From Gracilaria gracilis (Eukaryota > Rhodophyta > Florideophyceae > Gracilariales > Gracilariaceae), in the NCBI GenBank assembly GCA_030374805.1, contig JARGSG010000091.1:1-64000 (forward strand): DNA of 64,000 bases, in the 5' to 3' direction. Position 1 is the first letter of the stretch; each line of letters starts with the position of its first letter. The notes below the pieces were generated by a model that was not told the origin of the DNA, made no database searches, and was given only the letters and a program-made list of their open reading frames with translations. The position numbers and the translations under genes were made by a program. This document shows, piece after piece, positions 25,048 through 35,539 of this stretch.

Positions 25048-27399
25048 GGTCAAATATGGACAAAGTGTGTCAACTTTTAAATATCTTGTAAACCGCTTGA
25101 TTTCGGCCGTTCAAAGTGTGTGCAATCGATTGCGCGTCGTCTCTACCGTCTAGTAGCAATCCAACGTTCATAGCTAAAACCCGACAGCAGAGCCAACAAC
25201 TTCGCTCAACAGCTCCGCACAAAGCTCTCGAGTAGCATTAAGAGTTTGTCGTTTCGCCGCTGTCACTTTGCGTCCTTGTTTCTTCATCATTTGACGACCA
25301 CCTCGAATAGAATCCTTTGCAATACGGGTCACAAACTGGATACGCTGTTTCTCTACTCGCTTCCTGTGCAGCTCTGTCTGTCTTTGCTCTATAGCTTTTT
25401 GCCTCTCCTGTTCTTTCTGGATCTTTTCCAACCGCTTTAACTCTGCAGCCTCCCTCGCCTCCTGTGCCTTCTGTCTTTTTTTGTGAAGCGCTTTTTCTTT
25501 CTCAGCCAGCATTTTGGCTACAGTCTTGTGCTCAGCCGGAGCACCACAGTCCAATTGAACCGACTTGGGCTGCTTGTGCTGCAGTTCTTCTTCTTTCTCT
25601 TTAACAGATTTAACAGGAGCAATGGCGCCCATAATGATCCTGTAAGCCGTCGTAGCATTCTGCATAAGGACTGCCAAATGTTTTGCTTTCACTTCAGAAC
25701 TTGTATGGCCAGATAGTATTGCACTAGCTTTTGTAACAACATGTGCGTCTGTGTGACGCTTTCGAACAGATGGGAGTCTTGTGGCTACCGTCGTAGGAAT
25801 AAATGTTTCCACATGGCTCTCAGCAGCTTCCACCGTTTTGAACTGGTCAGGAAAGGAGACGTTGAATGGATATATCCCTGTGTCCGCAAATGAGTTCTTG
25901 ATGTTCATCACTGTTATGGAACGATGTGCATAAGCTGCACATACAAGATTGAACTGTGGAGTTCGTGTGTCTGGAATGACGGCTTTGTGAAACTGGTCTC
26001 TGATGAATCGCATTGATTGCTTGAAGGTCTTGTTTATCCTTCTGTCACGTGTTCGCTGGCTTCACAACTGGCAAACAGTTGTTTTGTTCGCATTCTTCCA
26101 CCCAGCCAAATCCTTTTCGCGAAGAATGCCCGTCTAGAGTGAGAAGATATGACTGGTCTTCTGGCACATGTTTTCTTACAAATTTGTTAACATGTTTGAC
26201 AAAAGCGTGCAGTGTCTCACGATCCATCGAGCCGTTCTCTGTGACCTTAATAACCGAACCTTCTGGAAGCCAATCCGGCTTCCAATATCTTTGGCATACT
26301 GGCGGGCCGTCTTCGTATGCCTCTGAAAGCGGTTGCAGCCATCCCGACATCGCCACTTTTGCTGCGATAATGTAGAAGGGTGGCGCTTTTAGTCCAGAAG
26401 CTGAACAAACTATGACTGCTGTCAAATGTCGGTTGATGCCATTTACTTTTTGCTGCACTCGACAGCCTCCGTGCTTGGATTTGGTAGGTCCATATGCTTT
26501 CACAGCCTTTCCCCAAGTTGCATCAACTGACGTTTCGTCCATGTTCCATATGCGATTAGGGTCTTGCAGTAGTCCTTCGTGTTGCGTATCAAGCCTTTGT
26601 AACACATCGAAAAATGTCTTTACGTGTGCGTAATTCTCTCCTTTAAGCTTAGCGTTATCTTTGGGATAGAACTTTCTATAAAAAAGTTGTTCACTGTGCC
26701 GACTGCGAAAGGATCTTACAGCATCATTTGAGGGTATGCCGGACTTCCATCCTTTCCTACCATCAGAGGCAACACATGACATAACATGCTTCAGTGTGTC
26801 ATTATCAACTGCAAACCCTCGCTCGGCAGCTTCGTTCACGCGAACAACGATCATCTTCTCTTCGTCTTCTGTAAGTACTGGGCGTCTCCCGACTCGAGAC
26901 GAAAACTTATTACTGCCTTGCAGTTCTAGTTCCAGATGATTGTTGGCTTTAACAAGTTGTTTCAGCTGGTTGACGGTGGATTTGCTCAGGTTTGTGTGCT
27001 GGGCAACAGCGCGAAGGGGGAGGGTTGGTTTTTTCTGTAGCATTCGGATTGCTTTCGCTTTTTGCTGACATCGCTCCTCAGCGATCATTCGACGCTTTCG
27101 CACTCTCAATGCCTGTTTACGAACTGAGAAGGCCATGTCGAAGACGAAAACAAGCGATATAGGAGCAAAACGAGGAAAAACGCCCGTGTAGTCGGCCGAC
27201 AATACCATAGTTACTGCTGTTTTTATAGGAACCACTACAAAGAGAATATCATTGCTGCCGTTCTAGTTTGAATATGGCGCCATTTCTTGTATCGATGGCT
27301 TCGTCTTGTTGAGCTGATGCTCGAGAGAGCCTGTGATGCGGAGTCAGAGGCGCCCGCTTCGAGATTCGGGGCAAAGAACGTTTTTGTCCATAATTAACC
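25048..27399 (-). mobile_element. Degraded pogo-like (Tc1/mariner superfamily) transposon
   Basis: A DDE transposase coding region lies between candidate terminal inverted repeats. Left 25048-25064 reads ggtcaaatatggacaaa, and right 27383-27399 reads, on the minus strand, ggttaattatggacaaa (15 of 17 matching). I see no clear target duplication, so the ends are tentative. The remaining ~100 bp between this element and the LTR of element 1 (24944-25047) holds nothing I recognise. Confidence 0.55.
25174..27136 (-). pseudogene. Pogo/jerky-type DDE transposase, disrupted
   Basis: The probable start is ATG 27136 (MAFSVRKQALRVRKRR). The first part has a basic helix-turn-helix region (LRAVAQHTNLSKSTVNQLKQ) and a second DNA-binding segment ending YRKFYPKDN. 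The catalytic core carries IWNMDETSV (first Asp) and LTLDGHSSRKGFGW (second Asp), ending LPVVKPANT. The reading then shifts frame and resumes with INKTFKQSMRFIRDQFHKA to a Lys/Glu/Gln-rich coiled-coil tail (stop at 25174). The usual stretch between these points in pogo-type proteins, TxxLQPxDV with the third acidic residue, is missing. The enzyme should therefore be inactive. Assignment rests on motif order. Confidence 0.82.
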
Positions 27400-27410
27400 G
27401 TTTTCCAGAA

Positions 27411-28415
27411 TTAACCTTTTATGGACGGTACTTCCTCCGCAAAAGTGAGCGCCAACCGCGAAATGCGTTGCACTACAATAGATTGCACTTCCAGATTTAG
27501 CAGATGACTTTTGCAGCCTATATGGGGTATTCCAAGGTGAAAGGAAATCTTTTTGTTGACGGGGCAGTTGTCAGCAACTTGAGAAACATCCCAATCACGG
27601 ACATTGAGACCATAAAACCGAAACATGGCTTTGATATGCTCGGCGTGAGTGAACGCAGAAAAGTCAACAGCTTCATTATCTTCCAGCAATTTATCTCCCT
27701 CCTGGCCAGCGTTTGCCATAGGTGAAACTGATATCAAAACCATATGCGAATCCGTTTCCTTACGTTTACTATTCAATGGAGAACAGTTTTTCGTAATGCT
27801 GTATACGGCTATAATCCCAATGTAGTGCACACCACCACGAGTCCAACCATCGTGCATAATTGCTCCGTAGCTAACGGCTTTCATCTCTGCTGCAATTTCA
27901 TGTTCACCCAGTTCGGTCAGCTTGACCATGACGTCCTTCACGGTTCTTTTGGAAAAGTGATCTGAATGCCTTGAGAATGACCGAAATTCTTCGTCCTCGA
28001 CAATAGAGATCGGTAGGCCTTTGAACACAATCATTCTTATATAGTCATAGAGGGCTTTGACTTTCGTTGGTGTGTGGCTTATAAACGGGTTAAAGCACTC
28101 CGGGCGCTTGGATAATCTTTTCGAAGTTAACGTCTTTGTGTAAATATCTTGTAAGACGTTTAGGTCTCCATTTGCTACGCAAGACTTCAAGTGTCGAAAA
28201 GGATTTTGGAATCCTGTGTTCTTTGCAAAGAATATTTCGTTATTCTTCAGGCGACAGAATTCGCCGGGACATTTGTACACCACATAAAGCTTTTCTGTCT
28301 TGTTCTTGTGAGAACCAAAACAAGTTTGTTCTTCGCGTACAAATTGTGCCAGGAGTTGCACGACTTCTTTGTTGGATGGATGTTGCTTTGCACTCTTCAT
28401 CCGGATTGTGTACAA
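27411..28415 (-). pseudogene. hAT-family transposase, N-terminal half
   Basis: 334 codons, probable start 28415 or the Met at 28400. A BED-like zinc finger (YKCPGEFCRL ... NPFRHLKSCV) is at residues ~48-80. The start of the hAT RNase H-like core follows (IMHDGWTRGGVHYIGIIAVY with the first acidic residue; VADNCPVNKKISFHLGIPHIGCKSHLLNL). Full hAT transposases are 600-800 residues and end with a dimerisation domain, which is absent. The frame ends at SIKG close to the neighbouring transposon. It looks like a dead fragment. Confidence 0.8.
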
Positions 28416-28679
28416 TGTAGAAAATCTTCCGACGAAGGCAATATTGAGATCAAAGTGGGGACTGAGTGACAGTTCGTGCCATGCCGAAGAATTTCAGTCC
28501 TTAGAGCTTGAGAAGGGGTTGAGACGGCGGCCGTCGATATAGTACAGCTGTATGGGTTGTCTTGTAACAATTACTTAAAAGACCCTTTTTATTGAGTTTC
28601 AAATATTCTTTAGTCCTTTTGTATGAATTGAACATTCTTCTGTTTGTAACGGACTCTAATGGATTGCAATCAGGATTTC

Positions 28680-28868
28680 AATCTTTGATGATCATGGAAT
28701 CGTTGATTGCAATTGCATTCTTGACGCAATCAACGATTGCGATTGCATTCTTCATGCAATCGACAATTGCGATTGCATTCTTCATGCAATCGACAATTGC
28801 GATTTCATTCTTCATGCAATCGACGATTGCAATCGCTGATTGCAATCGATTGTGCAATCAATCGATTG
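28680..28868. repeat. 36-bp tandem repeat in hAT subterminal region
   Basis: About four units of a ~36-bp sequence of the form gattgcattcttcatgcaat + cgacaatt(gc), followed by short CAATCGATTGCAATC palindromes up to the presumed terminus. An open frame across it (STIAIAFFMQ repeats) is a by-product of the repeat. Subterminal repeats are typical transposase-binding regions in hAT elements; that role is inferred here. Confidence 0.75.
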
Positions 28869-29190
28869 CAGCCCACCCCTGGCAATACGGTGGCAGCACA
28901 ACAGTAAATCTTCTTAGGAAGGCCCAGGCTCTATTTTGGTAGACTACTGGCGGGGTCACACTACGTTATGCATCTACACGGCACGTTCGGAACGTAAGAA
29001 TTCTCAGTCATCGCCACCCGCTGATTAGCTTCAATTTTCAAACCATTCAGCACGATAACTGTTCGGACCCTGCTTCATGTGGATAAAGCGAGTCCGGGCA
29101 ATCTCTTGCGTCGACCATCATGGTCAGGATTCTTGCGTGATTCGGGTCACTGCAACACTGCGACATAGCTTCTTCCTCGGATTATGAGAG

Positions 29191-29199
29191 GTATAAAAG
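29191..29199 (+). promoter_or_regulatory. TATA box of the vWA gene
   Basis: gtataaaag lies 134 bp upstream of the start at 29326. The region 28882-29190 holds no other feature that I can identify. Confidence 0.6.
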
Positions 29200-29325
29200 A
29201 GGTACTCTTCATTCCTCGGCGAGGTTGTTTTCGTTCCGCGCAACCCAAGGAGACAGACGGACGCAAACACAGAGGGGCACGCAAAGACCTCTAGTAGAAA
29301 TTGTTGTCTAAGATTTCGTTCTGGA

Positions 29326-30888
29326 ATGAAGGTCAGTGTACTTTCCACCGCGCTTTTCCTGTTGGGCTTTGTTGCTTCTTTGCACTTGTCGGAAGCATGT
29401 GGTCGCATAACTCTTACGCTTAAGGCTCCTAATAATCCGAACGGGAAACTCAAGGTAAATCTGAGGGTCAAACTAAACAAAAACGGGCCGGAAGCTTTCG
29501 AGGAAACTCTCTCTAGCGTTGATGTCAGTGGCGTGTACACGGTTGGCAGCTCTGTTGAACCAATCTCCACCCCTGGAAATGGTGCCGGCCTGACCGCGGA
29601 CACACTTCTTTACAGAGATAAGTGGTCTTTCAAGCCCACAGAAACCGGAACAGTCAAAGTCCAGTTCCCGTATATTCGTGCAAATGGAGCTTCTGGCGAC
29701 TTTTGCTGTGGCAGTATTCAAGGAGAGATTGAATATGGCTCCGGCAAAGTGACCGAAAAGTTCAATGCCGATATGAGTGCAAAGGAAGGTGAAGACATTG
29801 CACTCGTTATCGATTCCACTGGAAGCATGGGGGACGACATTGATAAGGTTCGAGAGGTCTCACGGAGTATAGTCTCCAGTGCTTTCGCCGCTGGCCCTTC
29901 CACTCGATTCGCGGTTATTGAGTACAACGATCCATATTCCAACGTTGTCCTGCCGCTCTCTTCAAACCAAGCGGATATCATTGACGCTATCGACAGTGGC
30001 TTCGAGGTAACTGGTGGCGGAGACTTTCGTGAGCACGCATTCAGCGGGATACTTGATGCCATTAACCTTGACTGGCGCACCTGCGCAGTACGCTCTTCCA
30101 TTGTTATGGGCGACGCACCGCCGAAGGACCCAGAACCTGGTACAGGCCTTACTGAGGAGCTAATTCTTGAGGCGGCAAACTCTGTGGATCTCACCACCAA
30201 TACAGATCCTTTTACATTTAGTAGGAGAGTCCTTAATACGACTTCTCGCCAACTCGTTGTATCAGGCGAAAGAATTAGGGTTAAAGTCCCTGGAGCTCAT
30301 CCTTTGAGCATGATTCTTATCGGCACAAATGGTGCCACAGAGAAATCATTTGAAACACTCGCTGACGGAAGCAAGGGCAAATTGTACAGGGCGAACGGTG
30401 CGGAGGATATCGTCGAAGTGCTCACAGAGGCAATCTCAGAATCAATTCCTGATCCTACCCCGTCACCGTCAGCTTCTGCATCACCATCAGCTTCTGCATC
30501 ACCGTCAGCTTCTGCATCACCACCGCCAGAAATTACCAACACGGATGACCTTGTAGCGAGTTTGCAATGTGGCTCAACTGGTGATCCTGAATTCAAGGTG
30601 CTTATAACCAATCCAAATCCGTTCCCGGTGAAATTCTCTTGGCGTGATTTCGTATCGGGATCCGATGGAAGTGGTGTCGTTGAGCCTCCGAGTACTATTG
30701 TCTCAGTGAAGAACGAAGGTAATTTAGTCTTCTCACTCAGTTGGGAACAAGTTGAAAATGATAGGTTCAAAACAAAGGTGTTCCCGTTCGCGTCGGTCCC
30801 GCTTTGTGTTGCCGTGGCTCCCTCGGGAATTGACGTTGCAACCCCGGGACTCACTGGATTGTCCCCTGTCTTTGGTGGTGCTGTGTAA
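29326..30888 (+). CDS. Secreted von Willebrand factor A domain protein
   Basis: 520 aa, intronless. Signal peptide at residues 1-24 (MKVSVLSTALFLLGFVASLH), cleaved before CGRITL. An N-terminal beta-rich domain of ~135 residues with a CC pair follows. The vWA domain begins at ~158 with the MIDAS motif DSTGSM (Asp163), later GDFREHAF and IVMGDAPPKD. A Pro/Ala/Ser linker (SPSASAS repeated, ~380-400) leads to a C-terminal domain with two Cys that resembles small secreted adhesion modules. The family binds ligands through a bound metal ion, often in extracellular matrix or cell wall; the ligand is unknown here. The ATG lies downstream of a TATA box and has a complete signal peptide, which supports this start. 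Confidence 0.9.
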   Translation: MKVSVLSTALFLLGFVASLHLSEACGRITLTLKAPNNPNGKLKVNLRVKLNKNGPEAFEETLSSVDVSGVYTVGSSVEPISTPGNGAGLTADTLLYRDKWSFKPTETGTVKVQFPYIRANGASGDFCCGSIQGEIEYGSGKVTEKFNADMSAKEGEDIALVIDSTGSMGDDIDKVREVSRSIVSSAFAAGPSTRFAVIEYNDPYSNVVLPLSSNQADIIDAIDSGFEVTGGGDFREHAFSGILDAINLDWRTCAVRSSIVMGDAPPKDPEPGTGLTEELILEAANSVDLTTNTDPFTFSRRVLNTTSRQLVVSGERIRVKVPGAHPLSMILIGTNGATEKSFETLADGSKGKLYRANGAEDIVEVLTEAISESIPDPTPSPSASASPSASASPSASASPPPEITNTDDLVASLQCGSTGDPEFKVLITNPNPFPVKFSWRDFVSGSDGSGVVEPPSTIVSVKNEGNLVFSLSWEQVENDRFKTKVFPFASVPLCVAVAPSGIDVATPGLTGLSPVFGGAV

Positions 30889-31614
30889 GCTGCGGTTCTA
30901 GGACAGAGGCTCCATCATAGAGTGGAAGCGGGTTTGTCCGTTTTTCCACTGGGTTGAAGTAAAACAGTCAGCCTTCCGTCAGTTGTTGAAAAGCTCTCTC
31001 TTGACTTGCAAGCATTTTGGCTCTTCGGGGTTCAATAAGTAGAGGCCCTTAACTCATTTTTGACTTCATCTCCTGCTTTTCCTTCGTTGCCAGTATCGCA
31101 CCCAGGTCGCACCGCACAAATTCTTGTCTTCTAAGTGACTCCAAATCCATGGACAGCACGCAGCGCGGTTGATGTCAGAGGGTAAGGCATCTATGACGGG
31201 CCGTCCCCGACTTCTGTACATATTAGAATATCATTGAAAGCGGCTTTGAAATGATGGCTTTGAGATGATCGTCTGCCATCATGCGTGTGATGGCTTCTGC
31301 TCGGAAATGCATCTTCACGGCGCATGAATGGATTGGCCATTTGCAGAACGGCCTATTACAGTATCGTCCAGTGTGCGAGGCACGCGCGCCGCCACAAGAA
31401 TGGAAAAGTTATTTTGGCGCGAAATCATCGTTGCTGGGCGCGGCGGCGACGCGAGGGCGCGTGCGGCGTGTTGGCTCGACGGCGTAGTCGCCCATTACCT
31501 TCTCAATTCGTCTTCGCCGGCGTCCCGTCACCCTGCCCATTACTTGCGGTCTTCTCGCACGTACAGTCTGCTTCGAGTCAGCTCGCTGCGTACTTTTCCA
31601 CTGTGTTGGGCGAG
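30889..31614. other. Intergenic region upstream of Rrn3
   Basis: It holds the 3' flank of the vWA gene and the 5' flank of the Rrn3-like gene. An in-frame upstream ATG (31324) would add 97 residues of Arg-rich sequence with no domain. I regard this as leader sequence, though a longer N-terminus cannot be excluded. Confidence 0.4.
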
Positions 31615-33132
31615 ATGGGGGCACTGGTGAATACCACCGAACACGCGCCAGAGCATCCGAATGCATTGAAGATTCATGTTGCGCTCGATCAGAATGCCAA
31701 TCGCAACCCGCTGGAGTTTCTTCGTCTTCTACACACTCTGTCGGGCACCAACCCCAACTCTATTGCTCCTGTTCTTACTGGGCTCACCCATCATACTGTC
31801 AACCTTCATCTGTATCCACCCACTTCCCCGTTGCACCAGCTAACACGCGCCGCCCTCAAACTCGACCTTCATGCAATCAGCCCAACCGACAAGACTCCCA
31901 ACCCCGCCCTTCAAACGTTTGTAACATTTCTTACAAATCTCATCTCTGCCCATGCCGACTACATTCAACCAGTGTTTAAGATGATTGCCAAGCGTGTATT
32001 CACCATGTCTGTCGCTCAACATAGTCTGTTGGCCGCTATGGACACTGTCATATTCTCTGCTCTTCGTACCTATCCTCGTTCTAGGAACGTGCTCCTTTCC
32101 ACAATGCAGTCTAGTTACCCGCATCCTATTCGACCACCTGTGGAACATCTGTCGTTTTCGCGCGCAACGCTTCGACTGGCAAAAGAACCCACTCTGGCAC
32201 CTTCTCTTCTTGTGACCTTATTTGAACGTCTTGCGGCGATTGAAGCATTGGTACCGCACCAAGTTTTTGCAAACGAATCATCTGAACTCTGCATGGAGGC
32301 TGAACGACTTGAACACGTTCTCTTGGAACTATGCTCGTTTTTTGAACAGCGCGGAAGCTTTGAGGCTGCATTCACTGCCTATCAAATATACATCGTGCCT
32401 GTTGATGCCGCTCGATTCTCCCCCTATTCCCTTTTATTCGCGGCAACCGTCCAGCAGTCAAGCGATACCCTTTATGACGTTGTGGAAAGACTTTACCAGT
32501 CTTTTCACAACCCCTCCATTCCTTTGCGCCTGCGGGAACGCTTTCTGGAACACTCTGCTGCAATTGTACTTCGGGCAAAGGCGTATGAACCGCATCGTGT
32601 TTTTAAATGGGTTTCCCGTTTAGCAGCGTGGCTTAATGCGTATATCGATGCTGCTAGAGGGAATGATTTTATTGATGTCGACGTCCATTCATCCTTCTAC
32701 GTCGCTGTTGCCGTGATGCTGAGAGTAATGACGGCAAGAAGTGATGCGTTTCAAGATGCTGAAATGCTCAACAATATGAGACTGTACAGAATCATTTCTA
32801 GTAGTATGAACCCCACGCTCATGTTGCCCAACCCGCTCGTAAACGCTTTCGCTAAAGCCATGTCGAGCAAATGCGAAGTGGACTACCAAGACATCGTGCA
32901 AGAAAATGAAGGTCGGTTTCCACCAAGCCGAACTGTATATGGTTCTAGGAATGAATACAGATACCGGCTTGTGTGTCCGGATGTAACGCTCCCGCGGTTT
33001 AGAGAAAAGTTGGACGAGTTCGTTGTATGGGATCCTGTACCTGAAGACGATGGCGACGATGGCGAGGTGGAACGAAAAGGAGAGGAAGTGAATGACACAA
33101 TGGATTGCGATGAAGTCGGTGGGGCGGTATAA
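31615..33132 (+). CDS. RRN3: Rrn3/TIF-IA-like RNA polymerase I initiation factor
   Basis: 505 aa from ATG 31615 (MGALVNTTEHAPEHP). Alpha-helical throughout, as in the HEAT-repeat fold of Rrn3. Recognisable family stretches are YIQPVFKMIAKRVF, TYPRSRNVLLSTMQSSYPHP, LVTLFERLAAIEALVP and LRERFLEHSAAIVLRAKAYE followed by WVSRLAAWLNAYID; the last matches the well-conserved arginine/alanine region of the family. An acidic tail (EDDGDDGEVERKGEE) closes the protein. Rrn3 bridges RNA polymerase I to the rDNA promoter in the nucleolus. The protein is shorter than yeast or human Rrn3 (627 and 651 aa). The call rests on pattern similarity, not on a profile search. Confidence 0.75.
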   Translation: MGALVNTTEHAPEHPNALKIHVALDQNANRNPLEFLRLLHTLSGTNPNSIAPVLTGLTHHTVNLHLYPPTSPLHQLTRAALKLDLHAISPTDKTPNPALQTFVTFLTNLISAHADYIQPVFKMIAKRVFTMSVAQHSLLAAMDTVIFSALRTYPRSRNVLLSTMQSSYPHPIRPPVEHLSFSRATLRLAKEPTLAPSLLVTLFERLAAIEALVPHQVFANESSELCMEAERLEHVLLELCSFFEQRGSFEAAFTAYQIYIVPVDAARFSPYSLLFAATVQQSSDTLYDVVERLYQSFHNPSIPLRLRERFLEHSAAIVLRAKAYEPHRVFKWVSRLAAWLNAYIDAARGNDFIDVDVHSSFYVAVAVMLRVMTARSDAFQDAEMLNNMRLYRIISSSMNPTLMLPNPLVNAFAKAMSSKCEVDYQDIVQENEGRFPPSRTVYGSRNEYRYRLVCPDVTLPRFREKLDEFVVWDPVPEDDGDDGEVERKGEEVNDTMDCDEVGGAV

Positions 33133-33688
33133 TCATTGCGAATAATCGAGAAATGGCTCTCACGAAAGCCATCCGGGACTACCGTCATACATGTTGGTTT
33201 TTATAAGAGTTCATACAGAGAGGTCCTTCGGTCAAGCTCAAGTGTAATGTGAATCTATTTGAAACTGTTGAAAGCACTAGATTTCCGGGAAGAACCACTA
33301 GTGCGAGACATGAAACCGTACTGTTTTGAAAACTTGACCGACTGAGAAGTCAATCGTGGCAAGCAAGAAATGTTTCAGGCGGTGAGCTTTGATCCGTTCG
33401 TAACCCCTCTCAACTTTAGATGAATCGAGAACTCTTAACAGTCTTAACACTTTACAACCCTAAGGATATTTAATCATTGCTTCATTTCTATTTCCATACA
33501 TACTGCACCTAGGTAAAGCCAGTCTCGTGGTACTGTGACTACACGTTGTGGACCGCGCGTTGCGCAAATACATGCAATATCTTTCTACAATGTAGAGTCT
33601 ACACCTCTCGAAATGAAATGGCGAACTACCCAGCTGGAATATATCAACTTGAAGCCTCAAGGGCATGTTAAGTTGCTCAAAGCCCGAT
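33133..33688. other. Intergenic region between convergent genes
   Basis: 3' flanks of the Rrn3-like gene and the Cys-rich secreted gene. I see no gene, repeat or RNA in it. Confidence 0.4.
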
Positions 33689-34597
33689 TCAAGTTGCGGT
33701 TCGCAGCAAACTTTCTTCGGCTTTGGTGCCATGTCTGGCGGCAAACGCCAAGAACGCCAAGTCCTCCGTGTGTGAAGGTATCCTCAGCTTGGGGTGATAT
33801 TTAGGGCTGTTGACGTGCATTATTTCAGAACGACACGATACTTGTGAGCAGTATGAGCTCATCATCATCGGACGATCTTTGTAGAGAACCATGTGTCCCG
33901 GTGTGGCGCAGCTTCCTTGAGGATCACATAATACTCTAGCGCGATAATGGTTACGGTAGAGGAGTTGTTCTCTGTGCATGTGACTCAAGGACTTTGCCGC
34001 GATGCAAACGGCTTCATCGGGTTGTTCTGATTCGAACGGTGACTCGACGGTGTCGGGTTCACCCGGGACAGAAGCTTCGGGCGATGGTTCTGGGGATGTT
34101 TCTGGGGAAATTTCTGGAAAGAATTGTTCTGAACGCAGAGGAGCTGCACAAATTGATGATGTATCGGACACAGGAACACATTCTCCCTGGTCAGGACATT
34201 GTGAGTCGTCCTGACAGGTAGAAATATTCTGGACAAACTTGGCCTGAGCTGGATCCATACAGAGTTGAAATTGCATCGACGAGAATGCGGGTTGTATCTG
34301 CTCGATAAGAGAGTTTGGGATTTGGATGCAAGTCTCGGTTTTGGAACATGTGTCTTGAGTTTGGTCACAGAGCAATTTGGTTAAGGAATCTCGTGGTATA
34401 CATAGACAGTATGGGTCTTGATCGGTACATGGATTGAGAGCAACAAGATCTGTGGTTGCCACACATTGCAACTGTGGGACGCAGTCATCGTCTGCAAAAC
34501 ATCTGGCGAGAAAGGCACCGGCATCGAAAGAAATAGAGAAGCTGGGCACAAGACAGGCGATGACGAGAGCGGCGGTGACGGCGCTGATGGCGAACAT
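33689..34597 (-). CDS. Secreted cysteine-rich protein of unknown function
   Basis: 302 aa. Signal peptide ~1-22 (MFAISAVTAALVIACLVPSF). The N-terminal half has repeated Cys patterns (CFADDDCVPQLQC, CTDQDPYCLC, CQDDSQCPDQGEC), suggesting disulfide-bonded small modules. A linker of EISPETSPEPSPEASVP type follows. The C-terminal domain reads SHMHREQLLYRNHYRARVLCDPQGSCATPGH and continues with conserved-looking paired Cys to VNSPKY. I recognise no named family. Ends in TGA. Likely extracellular or wall-associated. Confidence 0.75.
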   Translation of the reverse strand: MFAISAVTAALVIACLVPSFSISFDAGAFLARCFADDDCVPQLQCVATTDLVALNPCTDQDPYCLCIPRDSLTKLLCDQTQDTCSKTETCIQIPNSLIEQIQPAFSSMQFQLCMDPAQAKFVQNISTCQDDSQCPDQGECVPVSDTSSICAAPLRSEQFFPEISPETSPEPSPEASVPGEPDTVESPFESEQPDEAVCIAAKSLSHMHREQLLYRNHYRARVLCDPQGSCATPGHMVLYKDRPMMMSSYCSQVSCRSEIMHVNSPKYHPKLRIPSHTEDLAFLAFAARHGTKAEESLLRTAT

Positions 34598-35537
34598 GTC
34601 AATGAAGGGTGGGAGTCCACGTAGTTAATCGGATCGGGTAGTAAAGTGCTGGAGGATGGCTCGGAGAGCGGGTACTCTACCCCTTGGGTACGGACGAAGT
34701 GTTGTGGTGAGGCTGAAGCGGTGATCCGTTGATTGTCTGACTGCTCGCGCTGACAGTGGAGCCGTAACAGTGGAGCCGTAACAGGAGGTGGCTTGGATCG
34801 GAGATGGGGTGCACGTGTCATGTACCGTTGGTGGAACAGAGAAGCTGTGGTAAAGGTATATGGTGTGGAGACATGATGTACAGTATCTAAAATGTTTTAT
34901 ATGGTGTGTGGTAGACAGTATGAAAGTGTTGTTTGCACTTGTCGACTGGATGATGGCATCTGGTACACACAAGTACATACGCCTTGAGGAAGAATGCGCA
35001 GGTTTTAAGACATTTGACAAGGCTGCGACTCATTACGTGAGATGGCATGAGGCAAGTTGATGCTGCAGGCTGTGTCACAAGCGAGGCGGTTACAAGATAT
35101 CTGCGCCGGCGGTGATATCTGAGAGGCAGGCGGCGCGGCAGCGGAGTCGCTCAGGTGCGGAACTGGCGAACGCGGAGCAGCGAGCGCACAGAAATCGGGA
35201 GAAAAGAGCCGAATTGGGAATTCGCGGCGAATCAATTGCGCTTACAGAAGAGCCTGCGCCAATAGGGCGTACTGTATGCCGTGGTGTACAGTACAAGGCT
35301 TGTACAGTACAGGGGTACTACAAGCGGAGCAGAAATAGGCGCGCAACGAAAGCGTGCGCGACACTCCCCAGCTTGTGCTCCGCCGTTAAGTTGCCGCCAC
35401 TTTTGCCGCGATCTGCCACCTTCCTGGCTCGAGACCGATGCTGTAACCCTTACATCTACGTGTTTGTTCTTCCTCAATTTGTTCACACAATGTGACATGT
35501 GCTCAGCAAAGGAACACCACAATGTTTGTGGTGCATG
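34598..35537. other. Region without a supported gene
   Basis: Upstream flank of the Cys-rich gene and of the Tc1 insertion. Frames of 60-130 codons exist on both strands but are low-complexity or overlap each other, and none shows a motif. A short GTACAGTACAAGG/TTGTACAGTACAGG repeat lies near 35285-35312. Confidence 0.4.
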
Positions 35538-35539
35538 TA

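Larger units (their letters stand above)
27411..28881 (-). mobile_element. hAT transposon remnant
   Basis: It contains the N-terminal half of a hAT-like transposase. Its 5' end seems to be marked by CAGGGGTGGGCTG (minus strand, 28881-28869), which resembles a hAT terminus, followed inward by subterminal repeats of TTGCAATCG type. The coding region stops near 27411, only ~12 bp from the inverted repeat of the pogo-like element, so the 3' half is gone. The matching left terminus was not found. Confidence 0.55.

Noticed and set aside
31324-31614. 97-residue N-terminal extension of the Rrn3-like protein
   Set aside because: Arg-rich with no domain, overlapping open frames in other phases; the ATG at 31615 begins the family-like sequence.
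34625-35495. Frames of 60-130 codons between the Cys-rich gene and the Tc1 element
   Set aside because: Mutually overlapping on both strands, low complexity, no motif.
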